Part shown: positions 1 through 7,448 of the stretch, piece by piece
Layout: the number at the start of each line of letters is the position of its first letter
How positions within the stretch are numbered: the first letter of the stretch is position 1
Assembly: GCA_037439945.1 (NCBI GenBank)
Contig: JBBIVA010000109.1
Coordinates: 1 to 13,545 of the forward strand
Source of the DNA: CALEUX01 sp037439945
Lineage (GTDB): Bacteria > Bacteroidota > Bacteroidia > Bacteroidales > Marinilabiliaceae
Reading direction: 5' to 3'
Length of the DNA stretch: 13,545 nucleotides
Notes under the pieces: generated by a model
Told to the model about the DNA's origin: nothing
Databases searched by the model: none
Seen by the model: only the letters and a program-made list of their open reading frames with translations
Program-made: the position numbers and the translations under genes

Positions 1-293
1 ATCGACCTGAAATACCCAAACATACAAAATACAATTACGCTTATTACCCAATTATCTTTGGTTCAGAAAAGCAAACACTAACCGTGTTTAACGAGCTACA
101 GAAACATGAAATATTTACCAGACGATATTTCTACCCATCGCTTTCCGGATTAGATTATGTTGCCCATTATGAAACACCGATATGCGACGATATTGCCCAA
201 AGGGTGCTTTGTTTGCCTTTATATTATGATCTTTCTGATTCAGAAGTTGATTTGATATGCAGAATTATTATCAGAACCCTAAAATACAGCTAA
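1..293 (+). CDS. DegT/DnrJ/EryC1/StrS-type sugar aminotransferase, C-terminal part (cut by window edge)
   Basis: The reading frame is already open at the left edge (first whole codon at 3) and ends at TAA 291-293, giving 96 visible residues. The visible part matches the C-terminal end of PLP-dependent nucleotide-sugar aminotransferases: a segment with 'FTRRYFYPSL' (the Arg/Tyr/Pro region typical of this family), then 'RVLCLPLYYDLSDSEVD' and a final 'ICRIIIRTLK' helix. The catalytic lysine lies upstream of the window. Family members transfer an amino group from glutamate to a keto-deoxysugar nucleotide in the cytoplasm. With an acyltransferase translationally coupled behind it, an N-acylated amino-deoxyhexose (for example a 3- or 4-amino-6-deoxyhexose) is likely, but the exact sugar cannot be read from this fragment. 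GTG at 84 is an internal codon, not the start. Confidence 0.88.
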   Translation, partial: RPEIPKHTKYNYAYYPIIFGSEKQTLTVFNELQKHEIFTRRYFYPSLSGLDYVAHYETPICDDIAQRVLCLPLYYDLSDSEVDLICRIIIRTLKYS

Positions 294-850
294 TGGCATT
301 TTTAAGCATTGAACAACTTAAATTATTGGGGTTAAAAAGCTTTGGTGAAAACGTTTTGATTTCAGATAAAGCATCCATATATAGCCCACATTTAATATCT
401 ATTGGTTCCAATGTTAGAATTGATGATTTTTGCATTTTATCGGGAGAAATTACTTTGGGAAGTTACATTCATATAGCCGCCTATTCAGCTTTATATGGAA
501 AGTTTGGCATTGAAATGGAGGATTTTACAGGGCTATCGCCCAGATGTACATTGTTTAGCGCTACCGATGATTTTTCGGGTGAGTACCTTGTTAGCCCTAT
601 GGTGCCCAAAGAATTTACCAATGTTATCGGAGGTAAAATTTTAATAAAGCAGTTTTCTCAAATAGGCGCAGGTTCTATTGTAATGCCAAATATAACCATT
701 GATGAAGGAGTCGCAGTTGGAGCAATGAGTTTTGTTACAAAAAGTTTACGGCCTTGGACTATTTATGCAGGAATACCTGTTAAAGCATTAAAAAATAGAA
801 GCAAAAAATGTAAAGAAAATTCAAATAAACTGCCACGTGACAGCTATTAA
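293..850 (+). CDS. Left-handed beta-helix (hexapeptide repeat) sugar acyltransferase
   Basis: This 185-residue protein starts at ATG 293, which overlaps the aminotransferase stop as TAATG, so translational coupling is likely. An in-frame ATG at 257 is possible but would run 37 bases into the upstream gene and add 12 residues unlike the family. The start 'MAFLSIEQLKLLGLKSFGEN' is the usual N-terminus for this family. Hexapeptide-like turns run from about residue 22 to 165 ('ISIGSNVRID', 'ITLGSYIHIAAYSALYG', 'IGAGSIVMPNITIDEGVAVGA'), ending with 'IYAGIPVKALK', the usual C-terminal cap. His60 in 'YIHIAAY' is a candidate catalytic residue. Family members transfer acetyl (sometimes another acyl group) from acyl-CoA to a sugar, often the amino group of a nucleotide-linked amino sugar. 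The neighbouring aminotransferase supports N-acylation. The acyl group and sugar are inferred. Confidence 0.9.
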   Translation: MAFLSIEQLKLLGLKSFGENVLISDKASIYSPHLISIGSNVRIDDFCILSGEITLGSYIHIAAYSALYGKFGIEMEDFTGLSPRCTLFSATDDFSGEYLVSPMVPKEFTNVIGGKILIKQFSQIGAGSIVMPNITIDEGVAVGAMSFVTKSLRPWTIYAGIPVKALKNRSKKCKENSNKLPRDSY

Positions 851-1835
851 AAAATATACAGATACGCCCATGGTAAGTGTTTGGATGATTACATATAATC
901 ATGAACCATATATAGCACAGGCCATTGAAGGCGTATTGATGCAAAAAACAAATTTTCAGTTTGAACTTATAATTGGGGAAGATTGCAGCACAGATAATAC
1001 TGCTGCCATTATAAAAGAATACGAAGCAAATTATCCAAAAATAATTAAAGCCAGATATAACAATTCCAATATGGGAATGATAACCAATATGGTTAAAACC
1101 CTAGAGGAATGTAACGGAAAATACATAGCAATGTGTGAGGGAGATGATTATTGGACAGATCCTTTAAAATTGCAGAAACAGGTGGACTTTTTGGAAAGTA
1201 ATTCCGACTGCAGTATTTGTTTTCATAATGCCTTAATTGTTGCTGATGGTAAATTTATTAGACAAACAAATCTCAAACAAAAAACTTTATCAAACCAAGC
1301 GGAACTAGCTTTAGGCAACTTTATAGCTACTACTACAGTTCTTTTCGTTAACAGGATAAAAAGTTATCCAGAATGGTTAATTCAACTGCCCGCAGGTGAT
1401 TACCCACTCCATTTGCTAAACGCCAACCATGGACAAATAGGCTTTATCAATGAATGTATGGCATGTTACAGAGTTCATATAAATGGTGTTTGGAGCAACA
1501 AAAATAAACATGACGAAATTATTAATACAGTTGAATGTTTACTTTTTGAATTAGTAGGTAAAATTAACCAAAAAGTTGATCAAAGTCTATTAGTTCAAAT
1601 AATTAATAAACTTGAACAACTTAACAACATGGAGCAATCATTCGAAATAATTGATAGAATAACCGTTACCTTAGAAAACGGGCATATGATCAATTTATTG
1701 ATGAAGCACCTACTAAAAACCCAAACTCTCAACAGTAAAATACTAAATTCCAAAAATTTCAAATTTGGTAATTTTATCAATCGATTGCGAAACCAAATAA
1801 TGAAAACAGTAAAATTAAGTAAAATAACTTTATAA
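837..1835 (+). CDS. Family 2 glycosyltransferase (GT-A fold)
   Basis: This 332-residue protein has an N-terminal GT2 domain. 'VSVWMITYNH' (13-22) is the first beta strand, 'EDCSTDNT' (48-55) the nucleotide-binding loop, and 'EGDDYWTDPLKLQKQVDFLE' (101-120) carries the DxD-like metal/nucleotide motif. 'AGDYPL' (186-191) contains a likely acceptor-side Asp, and 'YRVHINGVWS' (211-220) is common in this subfamily. The C-terminal third is helical, Asn/Lys/Leu-rich and less conserved. GTG 837 gives the usual short lead before the first strand and overlaps the acyltransferase end by 14 bases; ATG 870 is the alternative. Neither has a clear Shine-Dalgarno site. The enzyme should transfer a sugar from a nucleotide donor to a lipid-linked acceptor at the cytoplasmic face; donor and linkage cannot be read from sequence. 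Confidence 0.9.
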   Translation: MTAIKKYTDTPMVSVWMITYNHEPYIAQAIEGVLMQKTNFQFELIIGEDCSTDNTAAIIKEYEANYPKIIKARYNNSNMGMITNMVKTLEECNGKYIAMCEGDDYWTDPLKLQKQVDFLESNSDCSICFHNALIVADGKFIRQTNLKQKTLSNQAELALGNFIATTTVLFVNRIKSYPEWLIQLPAGDYPLHLLNANHGQIGFINECMACYRVHINGVWSNKNKHDEIINTVECLLFELVGKINQKVDQSLLVQIINKLEQLNNMEQSFEIIDRITVTLENGHMINLLMKHLLKTQTLNSKILNSKNFKFGNFINRLRNQIMKTVKLSKITL

Positions 1836-1855
1836 TTTAGGTAAGAAAAACACTA

Positions 1856-2716
1856 ATGATTACAAAAATACCCTGCTTTGTTATTATATATTATAACTTT
1901 GAGGTTATTAAAGAAACCTTAAATTTCCTAATTAGTGAGAAATATTTTGATATTTATGTAATAGAAAATTTCAGTATATACACTAATCCATTAATTAAAC
2001 CATTTGTTATTGAAAAACTTAAAAAAAAGGAGATACAAAACTATTATCTTTTTCATAAAAATATTAGTTCAAATGCGTTGGAATTGTTCTTTGATTCATC
2101 CTGTTACAAAAAAATTGTGAATAAATCAGATTATGTACTTTTAACAGATGGGGACATCATAGCTAAATCAAATAATCTTGATAAAAACTGGTTAGATGAG
2201 CAAAAATTTATTATTAATAAATATGCTGATATAGATTGCTGCGCAATAAATTTAAGTTCAGAAAATATCCCAAAAAATGGTCCTTGGGATACACAAGGTT
2301 GGTTAGCTGAGAATAACGGAACAGTTTACGATGATTATATTCACGCAAGCACAGGTATTCATTTAGTTCTATTTAAAAAGGAATTATTCAATAATATTAT
2401 TGATTGGAGAAAAAAAAACAAGCAACGTTTTATTGATTACAATTTGGCATTTTACGTGAATTCTATAAATAAAAGATGGGCTATAACAAAGTTTAATAAA
2501 GGATTACATTTAACATGGGATATTTACAATGACATTAGTCATCCTTATACTCAAATGAAATTAAAACAAGGATATAATAGTACATGGTTGCATTTTAATT
2601 ATTGCTTTTTCACAAAGTACAATAAAGATGGAACAAAAAGAACCTATTATCCTATTAAGGCAATAAAATATTATATTAAACAGTCAATGCCTTTTCTAAG
2701 AAATTCAAAAAGGTAA
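1856..2716 (+). CDS. Divergent, AT-rich GT-A-like glycosyltransferase
   Basis: This 286-residue protein sits 20 bases after the preceding GT2 gene. It begins with a short hydrophobic strand (residues 6-13, then Asn14) where GT2 enzymes have their first strand, but lacks the usual 'D-S/T-D' loop. 'YVLLTDGDII' (93-102) looks like the DxD motif at the end of the nucleotide-binding half. 'HASTGIHLVLFKKE' (163-176) and 'HLTWDIYND' (218-226) may form the acceptor side. No signal peptide or membrane helix is evident. Base composition is visibly more AT-rich than its neighbours, with long A runs including nine A at 2410-2418, which suggests separate acquisition. The general fold and its place among glycosyltransferases support a transferase; the precise family and sugar are unknown. 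Confidence 0.72.
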   Translation: MITKIPCFVIIYYNFEVIKETLNFLISEKYFDIYVIENFSIYTNPLIKPFVIEKLKKKEIQNYYLFHKNISSNALELFFDSSCYKKIVNKSDYVLLTDGDIIAKSNNLDKNWLDEQKFIINKYADIDCCAINLSSENIPKNGPWDTQGWLAENNGTVYDDYIHASTGIHLVLFKKELFNNIIDWRKKNKQRFIDYNLAFYVNSINKRWAITKFNKGLHLTWDIYNDISHPYTQMKLKQGYNSTWLHFNYCFFTKYNKDGTKRTYYPIKAIKYYIKQSMPFLRNSKR

Positions 2717-2724
2717 ATCAAATA

Positions 2725-3693
2725 ATGACTATCTATTATTTAGTTCCAGACAACCCCACCCCATCTTGGGGTATTGGCGTAATTTACCATCATGTAAAAG
2801 CACTAAACGAACTGGGGTATAAGGCCTATATAGTACATCAAAACCAAGGCTTTAAACTCCCGTGGTTAAACATGGATGTAACTTTAAAATACACACATGA
2901 AATTTCAGATGGTAGTATTAACGAAAAGAATGTTCTGGTAGTACCTGAAGTAATGACAAATGATGAGTTTGTTAACAAATGGGATAGTGATAAAATACTA
3001 TTTATTCAGGCATCGGGCTGGATTTTTGAAAAATTACCAATTAACAAAACCCACAAACAACTTGGTTTTTCTTCGGTAATGGTTATAATGCCACACATGA
3101 TACCTATTGTCGAGAAATTTATTGGATTGCCAGTTTTTATGGTGCCCCCAATGATAGCCGATTACTTCTTCACTGCTAGATTGAACGAAAATCGAGAGAA
3201 AAGCATTGTGATGTATCCCAAATTTAATCAGATTGACTTTTCCATTGTAAACCACCTATTAAGACGCAAAATTGGTAGCAACAAAATAAAAAAAGCCTTT
3301 GGCATAGATTGGCGCATTAAATTACTTCAAGGCTTAACTCATCAGCAGGTAGCTTCAACGTTCGATAAAGCCACTTTCTTTATCTCACTCAATACCTTTG
3401 AAGCATTAAATACATCTGTTGTTGAAGCAATGGCATGTGGATGCATTGTGTTTTGTTACGAAGGATTTGGCCCCAGGGATTTCTTAATGAATGAAGTTAA
3501 TGCCTTTGTGTTTGGCAATAACGAACCTTACAAATTGGTTGAAAAGCTTTACGATTTATTGGACAATCCACATAAATACCATGAACAATTAAAAAGCATG
3601 CAAAATAATGGCATTGAAACAGCCAACAAATATACATATGAAAAGATGAAGGATGAACTGACTAACAACTTACATCATCTAACCAGTATTTAA
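2725..3693 (+). CDS. Family 4 glycosyltransferase (GT-B fold)
   Basis: This 322-residue protein starts 8 bases after the previous stop. The N-terminal Rossmann half opens with 'YYLVPDNPTPSWGIGVIYHH' (4-23), including a Gly-rich acceptor-side loop. The C-terminal half carries the family signature: 'FEALNTSVVEAMACGCIVF' (225-243), with Glu226 and Glu234 spaced as the E-x7-E motif that contacts the nucleotide sugar, followed by 'EGFGPRDF' (246-253). Helical ends around 268-318 complete the fold. It is somewhat shorter than typical GT4 enzymes of about 350-400 residues. It should be a retaining glycosyltransferase acting on a lipid-linked acceptor in the cytoplasm. It is the last gene of the first tight unit, before a repeat-rich gap. 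Donor sugar is not predictable. Confidence 0.88.
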   Translation: MTIYYLVPDNPTPSWGIGVIYHHVKALNELGYKAYIVHQNQGFKLPWLNMDVTLKYTHEISDGSINEKNVLVVPEVMTNDEFVNKWDSDKILFIQASGWIFEKLPINKTHKQLGFSSVMVIMPHMIPIVEKFIGLPVFMVPPMIADYFFTARLNENREKSIVMYPKFNQIDFSIVNHLLRRKIGSNKIKKAFGIDWRIKLLQGLTHQQVASTFDKATFFISLNTFEALNTSVVEAMACGCIVFCYEGFGPRDFLMNEVNAFVFGNNEPYKLVEKLYDLLDNPHKYHEQLKSMQNNGIETANKYTYEKMKDELTNNLHHLTSI

Positions 3694-3823
3694 CATTTCA
3701 CATAAAGGAGTGACAGTTATAAACGCCACAAGAATAAAGCATCAAAAAACTATCAACCAACACCTTAAACAGAGGCTATCCTATAGAGAGATGGCGAAGC
3801 TCTAACTTCGAGTTTCAGAAAAA

Positions 3824-3855
3824 GCCTCTGCGTTCTTAGCGTCCTTTACGAGAAA
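3824..3855 (-). repeat. Family-1 dispersed repeat ('cgcaaag' type), inverted copy
   Basis: Read on the - strand this element carries 'tttctcgtaaaggacgc' followed by 'taagaacgcagaggc'. These words match pieces of the copies at 11199-11257 and 11378-11440, such as 'tttctcgcaaagggcgc' and 'ctaagaacgc'. It lies in the gap after the GT4 gene and has no coding role visible. Confidence 0.65.
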
Positions 3856-3960
3856 AATATTCAACATCCCCGTTAAATCAGATTTCAAGATAAATATATT
3901 AAAGGCATCGCAGGCCAACACACACATAACCCCCGTTCGGCTGAGCTCACATCGAACCCT

Positions 3961-4010
3961 AAAGGGGAAACCGAACACACAATTAAAGAAATCAGCGAGG
4001 CTGCGAGCAA
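3961..4010 (+). repeat. Family-2 dispersed repeat, copy 1
   Basis: These 50 bases align without gaps to the reverse complement of 11536-11585, with 42 identical positions counted by hand. Shared words include 'aaagggg', 'caattaa' and 'gcgagcaa'. The similarity weakens upstream, where both copies still show an 'aaccct'-like word. The two copies lie about 7.5 kb apart in the two largest noncoding gaps. Confidence 0.75.
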
Positions 4011-4069
4011 TAATTCGTTTAATTAGCTTCGCAGAACTTCGTTTCGTGTAATTAGTGGACAAAACAAAC

Positions 4070-4095
4070 GAGCCTGCGAGCAAAGCGGCAAAGCC
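4070..4095 (+). repeat. Shared words of a third dispersed repeat, partly in an open N-terminal extension
   Basis: 'gagcctgcgagcaaa' (4070-4084) is identical to the reverse complement of 11707-11721, and 'gcggcaaagcc' (4085-4095) to the reverse complement of 11632-11642. The reading frame of the next gene stays open through this element back to GTG 4055, so a start caller may wrongly extend the protein into repeat DNA. Confidence 0.6.
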
Positions 4096-4102
4096 TATTA
4101 CG

Positions 4103-5035
4103 ATGACAAAAAATATGACCATATACCCCATCATTGTTACCTACAACGGCCTTAAATGGATTGACAAGTGCCTCGGTAGCCTACGCACCAGCACCCTGCC
4201 CCTGCACACCATCGTCATTGACAACGCCTCTACCGATGGCACTCCCGACTATATTGCCTCCCACTACCCCGAAGTAGAGCTGATACGCTCACCACAAAAT
4301 CTGGGGTTTGGTAAAGGCAACAACATAGGTTTGCAAAAAGCCCTCGATGATGGTGCCGACTATGTTTTTCTGCTGAATCAGGATGCCTGGATAATGCCTG
4401 ATACCATTGAAAAATTGGTGGAGGTGCACCAGAAATATCAGGAGTATGGGATATTGAGCCCGGTGCATTTGAATGGAGAAAACACCGGATTAGAGACGAA
4501 ATTTGCCGAATATGCAGCACCTGACAATACACCCGATTTGCTTTCCGATTTGTATTTAGACAACCTTAAATTGGTTTACACCACCAAATTTGTTAATGCC
4601 GCCGCTTGGTTAATCTCAAAAGGTTGTTTGATAAAAACTGGTGGATTTAATTCGTTATTCCCCCATTATGGAGAAGATGAAGATTACATTAACCGGGTTC
4701 ATTATTGGAACTTCAAAACAGGCATTGTACCAAAGGCAATAATAGCGCACGATTCAATATTCAGTTGGGAGAAAATTGAGCATCACCCGGTACGGAATAT
4801 CATTTTTAATTTAATACCATTGTCGAATATCAGCCACCGTTATAGAAGTGCCTGGCTGCTTTTTGTAAAAAAGAGTGTCGATGATTTAACGTCGTTACTC
4901 TTATTTCGTCAATTTAAACGCTTCAAAACAAGGTTTACCGCATTTGTTAAGACACTGTTTTTGTACAGCAAAATCAGAAAGGCAAGGCATGATAGCATGA
5001 AACAAACAGCATATTTAGAATCATGCGGGAAATAA
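4103..5035 (+). CDS. Family 2 glycosyltransferase, rhamnosyltransferase-like
   Basis: Starting at ATG 4103 the protein has 310 residues. 'TIYPIIVTYNG' (6-16) is the first strand, 'VIDNASTDGT' (38-47) the nucleotide loop, 'NLGFGKGNNIG' (66-76) a motif common in WbbL/rhamnosyltransferase-type GT2 enzymes, 'LLNQDAW' (90-96) the DxD-equivalent, and 'GEDEDYINR' (190-198) the region holding the likely catalytic acid/base. ATG 4115 is an alternative start. A GTG at 4055 would add 16 residues encoded by repeat DNA and is disfavoured. The 3' end overlaps the next gene by 13 bases, so the two are probably co-translated. The first 300 or so bases are clearly richer in C and G than the rest, hinting at a mosaic gene. 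It should add a (deoxy)hexose to a lipid-linked acceptor; the donor is inferred only from motif style. Confidence 0.9.
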   Translation: MTKNMTIYPIIVTYNGLKWIDKCLGSLRTSTLPLHTIVIDNASTDGTPDYIASHYPEVELIRSPQNLGFGKGNNIGLQKALDDGADYVFLLNQDAWIMPDTIEKLVEVHQKYQEYGILSPVHLNGENTGLETKFAEYAAPDNTPDLLSDLYLDNLKLVYTTKFVNAAAWLISKGCLIKTGGFNSLFPHYGEDEDYINRVHYWNFKTGIVPKAIIAHDSIFSWEKIEHHPVRNIIFNLIPLSNISHRYRSAWLLFVKKSVDDLTSLLLFRQFKRFKTRFTAFVKTLFLYSKIRKARHDSMKQTAYLESCGK

Positions 5036-5994
5036 TTAGCATCATCACCCCTCTTTATAACCGCTATGATTTGGTGCAGGAAACTTGGAGATCGATTGAA
5101 GCCCAAACCTACCCACATTGGGAGTGGATTTTAGTGGATGATGGATCAACCGATGAAGGGCCTCAATTCATTCAGCAACTAAGAGAACAGGATAAACGGG
5201 TAAACCTGTATTTTCGAACAACAGGCACCAAAGGCCCATCGGCCTGCCGTAATTTAGGTGTTAACCATGCTTTGGGCCGCTACCTGTTGTTTCTCGATTC
5301 TGACGATCTAATCACACCCGATTGTTTGGAAAAGCGTGTTCAATATTTAGAAAATAAACCCAACCTTGACTTTGCAGTTTTTACTCAGGCATTATTTAGC
5401 AACAATATCAGCGAATATAGTGTTTTCAGTAAGTTCTATTCAACTAATGATGAATATTTAAAAGCCTTTATTGCCGACGAGCATCCATGGCAAACAAGTG
5501 GTCCTTTGTGGCGAAAAGATAGCTTTATAAAGACTGGTGGTTTTCGTGAAGACTATGCCATTATGGAAGACCCCGAACTACACATCCGCGCCTTGCTGGC
5601 CAATATGCAATTTGATGTAATAAACGATGAACCCGATTTTTTTTATCGGCAAACACCTAAAACCAAAGAACAAGAAGAGCGGTTTTGGGAAAATTCTATT
5701 AAAGGACGAATCGTGTTTTATAAAAACCTGACAGATTATTTAAAGCAATTGGGCAAATACGACAATTACAAAAAAAGTCTTAATAATGGTATAAAGTTAT
5801 TATTCAAAGGGTTTATCTTAGCTCGGCTAACCAATTTTAAAATCGAATTTAATGAATTGTACGCTTGGGCATGTAAAGAAAATTTATTATATCACCGGAG
5901 TTTTCTTATAATAAAACTATATTATTTTGTACATCAGAATAAATTATTATCATCTATTCCTTTTTTGAAGGGGGGGGTGTTTAAACTAATTTGA
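5023..5994 (+). CDS. Family 2 glycosyltransferase (GT-A fold)
   Basis: This 323-residue protein begins at ATG 5023, inside the end of the preceding gene. 'ISIITPLYNR' (5-14), 'VDDGSTDEG' (38-46), 'GPSACRNLGV' (71-80) and 'FLDSDDLI' (90-97) form a complete GT2 nucleotide-binding half with a DxD motif. 'WQTSGPLWRK' (156-165) and 'MEDPELHIRAL' (181-191) form the acceptor side, with the Glu-Asp pair as likely base. The C-terminal part is helical and Lys/Tyr/Leu-rich without clear membrane helices. A run of eight G (5970-5977) lies seven codons before the stop; all three frames end within a few codons of it. It should extend the lipid-linked oligosaccharide in the cytoplasm. Donor and linkage are unknown. 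Confidence 0.91.
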   Translation: MREIISIITPLYNRYDLVQETWRSIEAQTYPHWEWILVDDGSTDEGPQFIQQLREQDKRVNLYFRTTGTKGPSACRNLGVNHALGRYLLFLDSDDLITPDCLEKRVQYLENKPNLDFAVFTQALFSNNISEYSVFSKFYSTNDEYLKAFIADEHPWQTSGPLWRKDSFIKTGGFREDYAIMEDPELHIRALLANMQFDVINDEPDFFYRQTPKTKEQEERFWENSIKGRIVFYKNLTDYLKQLGKYDNYKKSLNNGIKLLFKGFILARLTNFKIEFNELYAWACKENLLYHRSFLIIKLYYFVHQNKLLSSIPFLKGGVFKLI

Positions 5995-6095
5995 TTTAAA
6001 TATCTACCACAACGAATATTTCCACATCCATACTTACAACGGTAAAACACTTTTCGAACCAGATTAAAATATAAATAAACACACATTTTAAAGAA
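5995..6095. other. Short intergenic region with a possible decayed coding fragment
   Basis: This 101-base spacer contains a 25-codon open stretch from 5990 to 6064, between TAA 5987 and TAA 6065, with no start codon. Its conceptual peptide ('YHNEYFHIHTYNGKTLF' in the middle) has protein-like composition rather than the look of random AT-rich DNA. It may be the tail of a deleted gene. No promoter or terminator was recognised. The downstream ATG at 6096 has only a weak 'aaagaa' before it. Confidence 0.3.
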
Positions 6096-7448
6096 ATGCT
6101 AACCTTTAGCCAAATAACCTTGTACTTTTTGCTTTTATTATCATATCTGCTAATAATAATAATAGTAGGCAGTATCGTTGTTCCCTCAAAAAATAACAGC
6201 AGAAGTACATTAAACCAGTTTAATGCATTATTTGCAGGTGTTGTATCATTAGTGGTTTTAACGGCTTTGGTTGTTACAAAAATTCAAACTGTTTATACTG
6301 GCATCTTTTTATTGGTTCTAATGTTAAAATGGCCATTAAGTCTGCGAGAACGCTTGCAAAACTTATCTATAAATTTACAAGCTAAAAAACTGCTGCTTAT
6401 TTTGTTGGTCGGTAGTCTGTTTTTTGGTCTCAACCTTATCTTTCACCGCACCATAGGCGACACAAAAATTCCCCACGAAGACTACATGTTCTACAGCCAA
6501 TTAGCTAATAACCTATTTAATGGTTTCGAAGGTTTAAATTATAAACTATATGCCACCGGTATTCTTACATCCAAACAATTAACCCCTTACCACTATTTTG
6601 AATTATGGACAGCTGTACCTGCAATTTTTGCTACAAAAAATGCCGTGTGGTCGCTTAATCTGGTTGCCTATTCCTTACTCCAAACCATCGCATTTTTTGG
6701 ACTTTATGCCATTGTGGATAATATATTGCCAAAATCAAAGTGGGTAATACCCATTGCAGTTTTGCTATTCTTTATTGGTGGTGTTCAGTTTAACTTTATG
6801 AACCAATTTATAGCGCGCAACTACACCGGTTTTATAACCGACACAGCATTGTTCTCGCAGTTTGGCCGTAAGTATGCCATTATTTATATAGCGTTCTATT
6901 GGGCTGTGTTGCATTTTATAAACGGGAACAATAAAAAATTCCTATTAGGTTTAAGCCTCGCAGCTTTCTTTTATCCCACAGTTACACCCGGTGTTTTAAT
7001 CTTCATATTGGCCTATCTGTTTTTCAATTATCGGCAAACATTAAAACAAAATATCAATTGGTTGTTGCCGGCTCTTGTTACTGTGTTTCCAGCTATATTT
7101 TATACAATAATCACAATACTAAAATCAACAGACACTGGTGTGGGCAGCGGCATTATACAGACTATGGTTTTGGAATTTAGATACAAAGCAGGCATATGGT
7201 TTTTAATTATTTCGGCTCTATCGCTAGGTATTTATATTATTCCTTTCGCGGCAGTTTTTAAAACACTGAAAAATCAGTATAAATGGATATTGATAATGAT
7301 TGCAATCACAGTAGGTTTTGGTTTTTTCATAAGTTTGGTCATTCCAACCCATCGCGACCAAATTCAATTTTATTCCAACACTTTACCATTTCTATTAGTA
7401 GTGATACAAATTTCAATTGTATTGTGGATTGCCAAAAACCACTGTTAG
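6096..7448 (+). CDS. Polytopic membrane protein, polymerase- or GT-C-like; N-terminal part of a frameshifted gene
   Basis: This 450-residue frame has about ten to twelve hydrophobic segments, for example near residues 7-29, 43-62, 64-79, 98-116, 186-207, 216-232, 260-276, 282-311, 321-343, 366-386, 397-416 and 428-446. A large hydrophilic loop follows the fourth helix, with 'HEDYMFY' (127-133) and 'PYHYFELW' (164-171). Acidic residues in such a loop recall GT-C glycosyltransferases, and the overall plan also fits a Wzy-type polymerase. The frame stops at TAG 7446-7448 just after 'IVLWIAK', while the next frame continues the protein at once (see 7436-7870). Adding one A to the five at 7434-7438 would give a single product of about 591 residues. 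It should sit in the inner membrane and act on lipid-linked glycans. Whether the break is a mutation, a recoding site or a sequencing error is unresolved. Confidence 0.78.
   Translation: MLTFSQITLYFLLLLSYLLIIIIVGSIVVPSKNNSRSTLNQFNALFAGVVSLVVLTALVVTKIQTVYTGIFLLVLMLKWPLSLRERLQNLSINLQAKKLLLILLVGSLFFGLNLIFHRTIGDTKIPHEDYMFYSQLANNLFNGFEGLNYKLYATGILTSKQLTPYHYFELWTAVPAIFATKNAVWSLNLVAYSLLQTIAFFGLYAIVDNILPKSKWVIPIAVLLFFIGGVQFNFMNQFIARNYTGFITDTALFSQFGRKYAIIYIAFYWAVLHFINGNNKKFLLGLSLAAFFYPTVTPGVLIFILAYLFFNYRQTLKQNINWLLPALVTVFPAIFYTIITILKSTDTGVGSGIIQTMVLEFRYKAGIWFLIISALSLGIYIIPFAAVFKTLKNQYKWILIMIAITVGFGFFISLVIPTHRDQIQFYSNTLPFLLVVIQISIVLWIAKNHC

Larger units (their letters stand above)
3694..4102. other. 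Noncoding gap of 409 bases with dispersed repeats
   Basis: No convincing gene lies here on either strand. It separates the two gene runs. It holds a family-1 repeat copy (3824-3855), a family-2 copy (3961-4010), and words at 4070-4095 that recur in inverted orientation in the 11206-11840 gap. Small near-repeats ('cgtttaattag' at 4016 and 'cgtgtaattag' at 4045) are also present. An 'aaaggag' at 3704-3710 is Shine-Dalgarno-like, but only a 31-codon frame follows. A promoter for the downstream run could lie here, but I could not identify a Bacteroidota -33/-7 pair. Confidence 0.7.

Noticed and set aside
257..292. ATG 257 as start of the acyltransferase
   Set aside because: It would overlap the aminotransferase by 37 bases and add residues not typical for the family, whereas ATG 293 gives the standard N-terminus and a TAATG overlap.
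3710..3805. Small protein from GTG 3710 next to an 'aaaggag' motif
   Set aside because: The start codon overlaps the motif itself, leaving no spacing, and the 31-residue product has no recognisable feature.
3802..4134. 110-residue open frame on the - strand with a hydrophobic start
   Set aside because: It runs through three dispersed repeats and overlaps the start of a clear GT2 gene; no family resemblance was seen.
5970..5977. Run of eight G as a phase-variation switch
   Set aside because: It lies seven codons before the stop, and all three frames end within a few codons after it, so length changes would barely alter the protein.
7283..7435. Open frame with ATG at 7283 as start of a separate 195-residue protein
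   Set aside because: Its first 50 residues overlap, in another frame, two membrane helices of the preceding protein and look like shadow sequence; only the part after about 7436 is protein-like and continues that protein.
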